Shown here: one piece after another, positions 1 to 7,240 of the stretch
How positions within the stretch are numbered: the first letter of the stretch is position 1
Layout of the letters: each line of letters opens with the position of its first letter
Assembly (NCBI RefSeq): GCF_030077735.1
Contig: NZ_JASJEU010000012.1
Span: forward strand, 262,296-326,295
Direction: 5' to 3'
Length of the DNA: 64,000 nt
Source: Gordonibacter faecis
GTDB taxonomy: Bacteria > Actinomycetota > Coriobacteriia > Coriobacteriales > Eggerthellaceae
The notes under the pieces: generated by a model
The model's database searches: none
The model's input: the letters and a program-made list of their open reading frames with translations, nothing else
What the model was told of the DNA's origin: nothing
Position numbers and translations under genes: made by a program

Positions 1-150
1 ACCGAGCAGGGCATGGAATTGGCCGAACAGTGGTTGGATGCGCTGCGGGCGCGCCAGCGGTTGGACGAGTTGCTGGTGGGTTTACTGGAAGGCGGCCTCG
101 CCCAGGTGGGACGCACGTCTGAGGAAGACGCGGGTTCGCACGCGAGCTAG
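1..150 (+). CDS. C-terminal fragment of an unrecognised protein
   Basis: An open frame runs from base 1 to a TAG at 148-150, giving the last 49 residues of a protein whose start lies before the window. The fragment is rich in Leu, Ala, Glu and Arg and reads like amphipathic helices (EQWLDALRARQRLDELLVGL), ending in a short acidic tail. No family is recognisable from this much. It points the same way as the NifX-like gene 100 bases downstream and could share its transcript. The gap between them holds a short GGGG-TTTAT-CCCC type hairpin near 195. Confidence 0.5.
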   Translation, partial: TEQGMELAEQWLDALRARQRLDELLVGLLEGGLAQVGRTSEEDAGSHAS

Positions 151-251
151 CGGGTGAGCGGGCCGGCGGCAACAACGAGAGGCAAGCGTCGGGGTTTATC
201 CCCGGAGGACAGAATGCGGGGCGTTACGCGCCTCGGGAAAGAAGGGTCACC

Positions 252-632
252 ATGGCAGAAACGATAAAACTTGCGGTGCCAACGATGGGCGCCGCCGGGC
301 TAGAGTCCGAGCGCGCGGGCCATTTCGGCCACTGCGATTGCTTCACTATTGTGGAGATTGCAGACGGCGAGATCAAGGGCACGTCCGAGGTGGCAAACCC
401 GCCGCATGAAGAGGGCGGTTGCCTGCGCCCCGTGGGTCTTCTGGCCGACGCCGGTGTGAACGCCATCGTGGCGGCTGGCATGGGCATGCGCCCGCTGATG
501 GGCTTCAATCAGGCGGGCATCACCGTGTACTTCGAGAACCGCACGCCGCAGGTGGGCGAGGTGGCGAAGCTTGTTGCCGCTGGTGAGGTGCCCATCATGA
601 GCGCCGCCGAGGCCTGCAATCACCATCACTGA
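252..632 (+). CDS. NifX/NifB-type Mo-Fe cluster-binding domain protein
   Basis: 126 residues, the usual size of the single-domain NifX/NafY/MTH1175-like family (dinitrogenase iron-molybdenum cofactor domain). The N-terminal strand TIKLAVPT is followed by a FGH.CDCF motif near residues 25-31, equivalent to the FGR...F signature. Alternating strands and helices follow, with AAGMGMRPLMGFNQAGI around residues 75-92. The tail is ACNHHH, a possible metal-binding end. An AAAGAAGG ribosome site precedes the ATG. No nitrogenase gene is in view, so a role in binding or delivering an Fe-S or Mo-Fe-like cluster is only inferred; in non-diazotrophic anaerobes such proteins are common and poorly understood. 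Confidence 0.8.
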   Translation: MAETIKLAVPTMGAAGLESERAGHFGHCDCFTIVEIADGEIKGTSEVANPPHEEGGCLRPVGLLADAGVNAIVAAGMGMRPLMGFNQAGITVYFENRTPQVGEVAKLVAAGEVPIMSAAEACNHHH

Positions 633-656
633 TTCGCTTCCACACGCAGCAATGAG

Positions 657-705
657 GCGCCCCGCAGCGCGACTTCGGTCGAGCGGCGGGGCGCTTCTTC
701 GTTCT
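657..705 (+). terminator. Hairpin terminator after the NifX-like gene
   Basis: GCGCCCCGC (657-665) pairs exactly with GCGGGGCGC (686-694), with a smaller hairpin in the loop, and TTCTTCGTTCT follows. It lies between the NifX-like stop and a promoter for the next gene, so it probably ends the upstream transcript. Confidence 0.6.
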
Positions 706-732
706 GACAACATGCGGGGGTCGTGTTATGCT
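704..732 (+). promoter_or_regulatory. Extended -10 promoter of the TPR gene
   Basis: CTGACA at 704-709 and TATGCT at 727-732 are separated by 17 bases, and TG sits one base before the -10 hexamer. A transcript would start near 739. This excludes the in-frame GTG at 723 as the start codon and supports GTG 759. Confidence 0.55.
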
Positions 733-758
733 GCTTGCTTAAAGAGAAAGGAGCACGT

Positions 759-3632
759 GTGCGGCAGGCGGGAGAAAAGGATGGCGTGTATACGTTGACG
801 GCGACGGCGTCGCTTCTTGGTGCGGCGCGCCGTGAACTTCCCGATGCGGTGCCGCCGCTTGCTCCTGTTGAGCTGACGCCTGCGGTTGCGGGATCGCCCG
901 GGGCTGTGCCCGCGCCTACGCCTGAATCCGCGCCCGTCTTCGGCTGGATCACCGGTGCGTGCGCCGCACCCAACAAGGGCGACCACTATATTGTGAAGTT
1001 CCTCGGGAAGCGTGAGTTCATCATCCTTGCCTATGTCGACCGCTTCGGGCGCGTGTTCGCACAGAATTTTGCGTCGGTGTCGCCACCTGCGCGCGAGCCC
1101 GATCTTTCCTTCGCCTTCTTCGCTGATCAGGACACTCCCGGTGTTGAGCGCGGGTGTGTGCAGGTGCGCACCCCGGAGGGTGATACGCGGGAGGTGACGC
1201 GGTACACGTGCGCGCACGGCCGCTACACCTTGGAGGATTCCTGGTACGATTTCGGGCCGTATGGCGTCGATCTTTCGTACGACGATGCCATGGCGCGCGC
1301 CTTTTTGGCGTTCGTCTATCGGCCGAAAATGGCCGGTGGCGCGGAAATTCCCACACGCGGTCTGGAATTTGTGCACGAGCGCCTGTCGGCGGACTGGCTC
1401 TTGCCGGGGTTGCGCTCCATCATTGACGACGTGCGCTACGCGGAAAACGACCCGGTGGTGCACGCGCCCGCACTTGCGCGCAGCCTGGCGCGCTGGCTGT
1501 CCGACGCGGGGCTGGATGAGCTGAAGGCACCCGCTGTGCCTGACGACGCGCTCCGCCTGGTGCGCACCGTTCGCTATGCCAACACGTATTACGTGGCGCG
1601 CGAGAGCGAAGGGGCGAACGTGTCGCGGCGCACCGTGTGGGCGCTTGAGAGTGCGCTCAACCGGTTTTTGCTGATGGAGGAGGCGTTTGGCGACCGCGCG
1701 TCGCTGGCCACCGATATCGACTGCGCGCGCTGGGAAGCCTATCTGCTTGAATCGGCCGGAACTCAGCCACTTCCCGACGCGAGCATTCTTGGAGCGCCTG
1801 CGGGCGCGGAAGGCGGCGAATGGGAGGTGCGCTGTCGTCTGGGTGCCGTCTTGGAGCGCCTGCGCCTGCCCGTGCGCGTTGAGGCGCAGATGCGGGCGAA
1901 CGTGGCGGAAGGCGTGGTGGCCTTCGACATGACGGTGCCCGACGCGGCGCTCATGCCCGCGTGGCGCTGGGTGGATGCGCCGCAGCAGGGCTGGGTGCCG
2001 ATGGGGGAGGCCGAACGTGACGCGCAGGCGCGTCGCTACGCTGCGCGCGTGGGGCTGCTGCTGGCGTCGGTGGCGTTTGAGGCGTCGCCGCAGATCCAGC
2101 GCGTTGATGTGGCGGCCCGACCGCTCGGTGCGGCCGCGGCGCACGCGGGCAGCGGGGCGGCAGGTGACCGCAAGATTGACGTAAAGCGCGGTGGGGAATT
2201 CCCCGAGGATGCGCACGAGCCGGCGTTCTTTCTGGTGACGTTGACTCGCGCGGCTTATGAAGCGTCGGGGCAGTTCCGCGCTGCGCCGCAGGCTGACCCC
2301 CTCGCGCTGCTTGCGCAGTGCGGCGCCGTATGGGATCTGCCGGCGGCCGACCCGTTTGCGCTGATAAACGCCCTGCCTGCCACCGCCTTGCGCCGCGAGT
2401 TGCCCGAGGCTCAGGATGCGCCCCTTCCACCTGAAGCACAGGAGGCGCTTGGCGCGACGCGAGCGGCTGACGTGCGCATTGTGGCTGACGCGTATCGTCG
2501 GCGCATCGGCGAGGGCCTGGCCGACCGCATTGCGTGTGCGGCTAGCGCGACCGAGGCTATTCGCGTGGTGCGCGAAGAGCAGGATGCGGCCGAAAAGCGA
2601 GGCGACGACCTCACGGCGTCGGCATGCACGCGCCTGATGGCCGCGCTTGCGGAAGGCTCGCTTGATACCGAGGACCAAAACGCTGTGGTGGTGTGCTTCT
2701 TGGGCGAGGACCGTTGCCTAACTGCACTCGGCCGCGCCCGCACGCTCGCGCAGCGCGACCCGCAGGAGGCAGTGGCCGTGCTCATGGATGCGGTGGCGGA
2801 AGCCGCGGCGCTCGATGGCTATGTGGATGGCGCGACCACGGTGTTCCGCTCGTTCGATAGCTACGCGTCGCGTGTGCTGTACAACCAGGCGCTTCGGGCA
2901 GCCGACGGCGGGGAAGCGGCGCAGGCGCAAACGCAGGCATCCACGCGTCCGGCCGACACTTCTGCCTCTGCCGTGCCCACACTCGCCGAGCGCGCGCAGG
3001 CCGACGCGGGTCGTCGCGTCCAGCTGGTGCCCGATTCGTTCTACCTCTGCCACCTGGAGATAGTCAGCCTGCTGGAGCGTTCATTCGAACGGGTGGACGA
3101 TGCGCTGCGTTACGGACAGCGCGCCATAGAGTTGGCCCCCGCCACGGCGGCCGGCTACCGCCAGCTTGGCCGCGCCTATATGCTGGTGGGCGACATGGAC
3201 AACGCCTCGGCCGTGCTAAAAGAGTGCCTGCGCGTAGCAACCCAGGTCAACGACGTGTCCGTGGCCTACTATCAGCTGGCCTACGCCCTCTGGAAGGCCG
3301 GCGAGCCGCGCACGGGTGCCGCGTGCTACCTCAAGTCCGTCATGACCGCGCCCGTTGTGGCGCTGCAAGCCATGGCCGAACTCAAGGAACTGGTGGCCGA
3401 AACAAGCATCGAAGCGCTCGAACGTGAAGAGGTGGACGGCATCCTGCGCGAGGCGAACATCCCGCTTTCCCCCACCGACGAGGTGCTCGACACGCTGGAC
3501 GCCGCCGCAGCAGCCGCCACCGACGCCGGCCTGTTCTCCGTGGCTCGCAACCTCTTAGCGCAGCGCCTCAACCACCGCTCCGATGACGCCCTCGTCAACG
3601 TCCTTCGCTCCCTGGAGGTTTCATCTGCCTGA
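759..3632 (+). CDS. Large TPR-containing protein of unknown function
   Basis: 957 residues from GTG 759, which is preceded by AAAGGAG with 5-base spacing; an in-frame GTG at 723 lies inside the promoter. No signal peptide or membrane segment is visible, so it is probably cytoplasmic. The first 750 residues are acidic, Ala/Arg-rich and match no domain I recognise. Around residues 780-880 there are tetratricopeptide-like helical pairs (for example DDALRYGQRAIELAPATAAG and QLGRAYMLVGDMDNASAVL), which suggest a protein-protein scaffold. It has its own promoter and is followed 60 bases later by hisS. I cannot assign a function. Confidence 0.75.
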   Translation: MRQAGEKDGVYTLTATASLLGAARRELPDAVPPLAPVELTPAVAGSPGAVPAPTPESAPVFGWITGACAAPNKGDHYIVKFLGKREFIILAYVDRFGRVFAQNFASVSPPAREPDLSFAFFADQDTPGVERGCVQVRTPEGDTREVTRYTCAHGRYTLEDSWYDFGPYGVDLSYDDAMARAFLAFVYRPKMAGGAEIPTRGLEFVHERLSADWLLPGLRSIIDDVRYAENDPVVHAPALARSLARWLSDAGLDELKAPAVPDDALRLVRTVRYANTYYVARESEGANVSRRTVWALESALNRFLLMEEAFGDRASLATDIDCARWEAYLLESAGTQPLPDASILGAPAGAEGGEWEVRCRLGAVLERLRLPVRVEAQMRANVAEGVVAFDMTVPDAALMPAWRWVDAPQQGWVPMGEAERDAQARRYAARVGLLLASVAFEASPQIQRVDVAARPLGAAAAHAGSGAAGDRKIDVKRGGEFPEDAHEPAFFLVTLTRAAYEASGQFRAAPQADPLALLAQCGAVWDLPAADPFALINALPATALRRELPEAQDAPLPPEAQEALGATRAADVRIVADAYRRRIGEGLADRIACAASATEAIRVVREEQDAAEKRGDDLTASACTRLMAALAEGSLDTEDQNAVVVCFLGEDRCLTALGRARTLAQRDPQEAVAVLMDAVAEAAALDGYVDGATTVFRSFDSYASRVLYNQALRAADGGEAAQAQTQASTRPADTSASAVPTLAERAQADAGRRVQLVPDSFYLCHLEIVSLLERSFERVDDALRYGQRAIELAPATAAGYRQLGRAYMLVGDMDNASAVLKECLRVATQVNDVSVAYYQLAYALWKAGEPRTGAACYLKSVMTAPVVALQAMAELKELVAETSIEALEREEVDGILREANIPLSPTDEVLDTLDAAAAAATDAGLFSVARNLLAQRLNHRSDDALVNVLRSLEVSSA

Positions 3633-3695
3633 GGGCGTGCGCGGTATGCGCTACAATAGCGTAATTCCACATCCCGAGACACGAAGGACGCACCT

Positions 3696-5054
3696 ATGGC
3701 ACTCCAAGCACCTGAAGGTACGAAAGACTTGCTTCCTGATGAGGCCGTGTATTGGACGCGGTTTAAGGCGATTGCGACCGAGATATTTGGGCGCTACGGC
3801 TACCTGCCCATCGAAACGCCCGTGTTTGAGCAGACGGAACTGTTCGTGCGCGGCATCGGCGAGGCTACCGACGTGGTGTCGAAGGAAATGTTCACAGCCA
3901 TCTCGGGCGAGAACCTGAAGAAACTCCTGGATGGCGGCACGGTGAAGGCGAAGAGCCGCCTGAGCTTGCGCCCCGAAGGCACGGCCGGTGTGGTGCGCGC
4001 GGTGGTTCAACACGACCTGGTGCCGCAAGGGGCCGCGCCCGCGAAATTGCTGTACGCGGGCCCGATGTTTCGCGCTGAGCGTCCGCAGAAGGGTCGCCAG
4101 CGCCAGTTTAACCAGGTAGGCATCGAGTGCTTGGGCGCCGAGGAACCCAGCGTGGATGCCGAGGGCATTATCATGCTCATGCGCTTCTATGCGGCCATTG
4201 GCATTCCCGTGGAGGCAACGCGCCTGCTGGTGAACTCCATGGGCTGCGACGTGTGCCGTCCGGCGTATCGCGACGCGGTGAAGGCGTTCATGGACACGCA
4301 CACGGACGAGTTGTGCGACGAATGTAAGCGCCGCGCCGAAACCAACCCCTTGCGCGCGTTCGACTGTAAAAACCCCGGGTGCGCTGCCGTCATGGAGGGC
4401 GCGCCGAAGATCACCGATCACCTGTGCGACGACTGCCGAGAGCACTACGAGGCGGTGAAGACGTACCTCACGGGCGCGGGCCTGGTGTTTGTGGAAGATC
4501 CCACGCTGGTGCGCGGCCTGGATTACTACACGCGCACGGTGTTTGAGGTACAGGTCACGGAAGGTATGGGCAGCCAAAACGCCATCGGAGGCGGCGGGCG
4601 CTACGACAAGTTGGCCGAAGAAGTGGGAGGTCGCCCCACGCCGGGATTCGGCTGGGCGCTTGGCTACGAGCGCTGCGTGCTGGCGCTTGAAGCCGCGGGC
4701 CACACGTTGCCCGCGGCGCAGCGCTGCGACGTGTTTGTGGCCTGCGTGGATGATTCGGTGCGCGCCGAGGCGTTCTCGCTCGTGCAGGCGCTGCGCGACG
4801 GCGGCCTGGTGGGTGAGATGGATCATCAGCGCCGCAGCCTGAAGAGCCAGTTCAAGCTTGCCGACAAGCTGGGCGCACACGCCGTGGTGGTGCTGGGCCC
4901 CGACGAGCTGGCCGCCGGTCAGGTGAAGGTGCGCGACATGCAGGCGCACGACGAGCAGATGGCGGACCTCGCGGCCCTCAAAACGCAGCTGGCCGCCTGC
5001 GCTGTCGAAGGCGGAGCCGCGGCGTTGAAGGATGTGCTCGCGCGTCTCGCTTAA
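3696..5054 (+). CDS. hisS: Histidyl-tRNA synthetase
   Basis: 452 residues; charges tRNA-His with histidine. The class II core is clear: EGTKDLLPDE at the N-terminus, motif 2 YAGPMFRAERPQKGRQRQF near residue 130, the histidine-specific RGLDYYTRTVFE, and motif 3 region GGGGRYDKL followed by GFGWALGYER. A C-terminal anticodon-binding domain is present, so this is not the HisZ paralogue. The insertion domain at about residues 185-250 carries Cys pairs (CDVC, CDEC, CKNPGC, CDDC), a putative zinc site known in many bacterial HisRS. A weak -10 (TACAAT at 3652) and GAAGGA ribosome site precede it. It leads the block containing fchA and folD. Confidence 0.95.
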   Translation: MALQAPEGTKDLLPDEAVYWTRFKAIATEIFGRYGYLPIETPVFEQTELFVRGIGEATDVVSKEMFTAISGENLKKLLDGGTVKAKSRLSLRPEGTAGVVRAVVQHDLVPQGAAPAKLLYAGPMFRAERPQKGRQRQFNQVGIECLGAEEPSVDAEGIIMLMRFYAAIGIPVEATRLLVNSMGCDVCRPAYRDAVKAFMDTHTDELCDECKRRAETNPLRAFDCKNPGCAAVMEGAPKITDHLCDDCREHYEAVKTYLTGAGLVFVEDPTLVRGLDYYTRTVFEVQVTEGMGSQNAIGGGGRYDKLAEEVGGRPTPGFGWALGYERCVLALEAAGHTLPAAQRCDVFVACVDDSVRAEAFSLVQALRDGGLVGEMDHQRRSLKSQFKLADKLGAHAVVVLGPDELAAGQVKVRDMQAHDEQMADLAALKTQLAACAVEGGAAALKDVLARLA

Positions 5055-5082
5055 GTGATGACAAGAAGCTAAGGAGCAGCCT

Positions 5083-5694
5083 ATGGACACCACGTTTATT
5101 GATGAGCTGGCCAGCGCCGCTCCCACGCCGGGCGGCGGCGGAGCGTCGGCGTACGTGGGCGCGCTTGCTGCGGCCCTCGCATCCATGGTGGGCAACCTCA
5201 CGGTGGGGAAGAAGCGCTACGCCGATGTGGAGGATGACGTGCAGGCCTCGCTCGCGTGCCTTGCCACGTTGAGGGCGCGTCTCGTTGCGTTGGTGGACGA
5301 AGATGCCCGCGCGTTTGAGCCTTTGGCGGCCGCCTACCGCCTGCCTAAGGCTACGCCCGAAGAGCAGGCGGCCAAAAACGCCGCACTTCAACAGGCGCTT
5401 GTTGGCGCGTGCGACGTGCCGCTTGCCATCATGCGCGCGGTGGCTGAAGTGGTGGATGAAGCCGACTACCTGGCTCATCACGGCAGCGTGATGGCGCGCT
5501 CGGACGCGGGCGTTGCCGCGGCCTTCGCCCGTGCGGCCTCGGACGGTGCCAGCCTCAACATCTTCATCAACGCCGCCTCAATGGACGACCCGGCGCTGGC
5601 CGCGCACTACCGGGGCGAAACTGAGTCACTGGCTGCGCGTACGCGCGAACGCTGCGACGAGCTGTTCGATTTCGTGAAAACTTCCGTCTCTTAA
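5083..5694 (+). CDS. fchA: Cyclodeaminase/cyclohydrolase family protein (FchA)
   Basis: 203 residues, all-helical FTCD_C family, with the diagnostic N-terminal APTPGGGGASAYVGALAAAL. Members act as methenyl-tetrahydrofolate cyclohydrolase or as formimino-tetrahydrofolate cyclodeaminase. AAGGAG lies 6 bases before the ATG at 5083. folD follows 17 bases downstream, and formate dehydrogenase genes come next. No glutamate formiminotransferase or other histidine-degradation gene is in view, so interconversion of formyl- and methenyl-folate is the better guess. That fits the loss of cyclohydrolase residues in the neighbouring FolD. Confidence 0.88.
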   Translation: MDTTFIDELASAAPTPGGGGASAYVGALAAALASMVGNLTVGKKRYADVEDDVQASLACLATLRARLVALVDEDARAFEPLAAAYRLPKATPEEQAAKNAALQQALVGACDVPLAIMRAVAEVVDEADYLAHHGSVMARSDAGVAAAFARAASDGASLNIFINAASMDDPALAAHYRGETESLAARTRERCDELFDFVKTSVS

Positions 5695-5711
5695 AAGGAG
5701 CGTACCGTTTC

Positions 5712-6581
5712 ATGGCAACCCTTCTTACCGGAAAACCCGTCGTTGAGCGCCTAGCGGCCGACCTCGCGCCGCGCGTTAACGCACTTGAGCAGGCCGGTGT
5801 CACACCGACGCTCGCCATCGTGCGCATGGGTGAGCGCCCTGACGACCTGTCCTATGAGCGCACCGCTCGCAAGCGCGCCGAATCGCTCGGCGTTGCCGTG
5901 CGGCTCTTCGTGCTGGATGAGAGCGCGCCGAAAGAGGCGCTGGAAGCCGCGCTTTACGAGGTCAACCAGGACCCCAGCATTCACGGCTGCCTGCTGTTCC
6001 GCCCGCTACCTGCGCATATTGACGAGGTGCAGGCGTGCGAACAACTGGCACCGGAAAAGGACATCGACGGCATTACGATTGCTTCGCTTGCGGCAGTGTT
6101 CACCGATGGTGACCGAGGTTTTCCGCCGGCCACGGCTGCGGCGTGCATTGAATTACTGGAGCACTACGACGTGCCGCTTGAGGGCAAGCACGTTGTGGTG
6201 GTGGGGCGCAGCCTGGTGGTGGGCAAGCCGGTGTCCATGATGCTGCTGCGTCGCAACGCCAGCGTCACGATGTGCCACAGTCGCACGGAGGATTTGGCGA
6301 GCCTCTGCCGTTCGGCTGACATCGTCATTTGTGCTACGGGGCGCGCTCGCGCGTTCGGTGCGGAGTTCTTCAGCCCTGGTCAGACGGTGCTCGACGTGGG
6401 TATCAACTTCGACGAACAGGGAAACATCTGTGGAGACGTGGACTTCGAAGCGGTGGAACCGGTGGTGGGAGCCATCACGCCGGTGCCGGGCGGGTTGGGT
6501 ACGGTCACGACCAGTGTCACCATGGCGCACACGGTGGCTGCGGCCGAGGCGGCGCTTGCTGCGCGCGAGGGAGGCCGGTAG
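5712..6581 (+). CDS. folD: FolD-family methylene-THF dehydrogenase lacking the cyclohydrolase lysine
   Basis: 289 residues. The family normally oxidises 5,10-methylene-THF with NAD(P)+ and hydrolyses methenyl-THF. The nucleotide-binding motif GRSLVVGKP, PEKDIDG (catalytic Asp119) and ITPVPGG are intact, and Tyr48 is present. The lysine four residues after that tyrosine (Lys54 in E. coli, Lys56 in human) is Ala52, and the conserved Gln of the VQLPLP motif is Phe96 (CLLFRPLP). In the human enzyme that lysine is known to be needed for cyclohydrolase activity. I infer a dehydrogenase-only enzyme that depends on adjacent FchA. The stop TAG at 6579 is one base before the next gene's GTG, so they are co-transcribed. 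Confidence 0.9.
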   Translation: MATLLTGKPVVERLAADLAPRVNALEQAGVTPTLAIVRMGERPDDLSYERTARKRAESLGVAVRLFVLDESAPKEALEAALYEVNQDPSIHGCLLFRPLPAHIDEVQACEQLAPEKDIDGITIASLAAVFTDGDRGFPPATAAACIELLEHYDVPLEGKHVVVVGRSLVVGKPVSMMLLRRNASVTMCHSRTEDLASLCRSADIVICATGRARAFGAEFFSPGQTVLDVGINFDEQGNICGDVDFEAVEPVVGAITPVPGGLGTVTTSVTMAHTVAAAEAALAAREGGR

Positions 6582-6582
6582 C

Positions 6583-7236
6583 GTGCGCGCTGCGATACCC
6601 GTCGGCCGGAAGTTCATCATCGCCGACCCGTCGGTGTGCATCGGCTGCAAAACGTGCATGGCCGCGTGCCTCATGCGCCACGACCAGCTAGAGGATGTGG
6701 CTGTTCCGCGTCTCACGTTAGTCACCACGCGCACCATTTCCGCACCCGTGGGCTGCCATCACTGCGCCGAGGCGCCGTGCGTGGACGCGTGTCCGACGGG
6801 CTGCCTCTACAGCGATGACGAGCACGTGGGCGTGCATCCTGACAAGTGCATCGGCTGCCGAAACTGCGTGCTGGCCTGCCCCTATGGCGCGGTGGAAATC
6901 GTCACCGAGAAGCTGCCGCCCGAACCTGAGCCCACGCCCGAGGAAGCGGCCGCGGCCGAAGCCGCCGCCAAGGATGACAAGTCCGCCAAGGGCGCGCGGG
7001 CCCGAGCGCGCGCAAAGAAGCGCAAGCGCACGAAGTCAACGGTGGTGAAGTGCGACCTGTGTCTGGACTGTGCGCGCGGCCCGGCGTGCGCGGCCGCCTG
7101 TCCGACCAACGCTTTGCGCCTGATAGACGCGGAGTTCATGGAGCGTGCGCGGCAGAGCAAGCGCAAGGCCGCGGCTCGCGCAACGGCGTCGTACGCCAGC
7201 ATGAAGCTGAACGCTGAACTGAACGAGGGGGAGTAG
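6583..7236 (+). CDS. Four-cluster 4Fe-4S electron-transfer protein (HycB/FdhB-like)
   Basis: 217 residues from GTG 6583, which has GGAGG 8 bases upstream; longer readings would overlap folD in another frame. Sixteen cysteines fall in four groups: CIGCKTCMAAC, CHHCAEAPCVDACP, CIGCRNCVLACP and CDLCLDCARGPACAAACP. This is the HycB/FdhB-type ferredoxin fold. A charged Glu/Ala/Lys/Arg linker (about residues 108-150) separates groups three and four. No signal peptide or membrane anchor is seen. It sits immediately before fdhF and probably passes electrons between the selenium-free formate dehydrogenase and further carriers. Confidence 0.88.
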   Translation: MRAAIPVGRKFIIADPSVCIGCKTCMAACLMRHDQLEDVAVPRLTLVTTRTISAPVGCHHCAEAPCVDACPTGCLYSDDEHVGVHPDKCIGCRNCVLACPYGAVEIVTEKLPPEPEPTPEEAAAAEAAAKDDKSAKGARARARAKKRKRTKSTVVKCDLCLDCARGPACAAACPTNALRLIDAEFMERARQSKRKAAARATASYASMKLNAELNEGE

Positions 7237-7240
7237 CCTC

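Noticed and set aside
252..632. Nitrogen fixation gene cluster
   Set aside because: Only a NifX-like domain is present; no nifHDKENB genes are seen, and such domains are common in non-fixing anaerobes.
723..758. GTG 723 as start of the TPR protein
   Set aside because: It lies within the promoter's -10 region; GTG 759 has the ribosome site.
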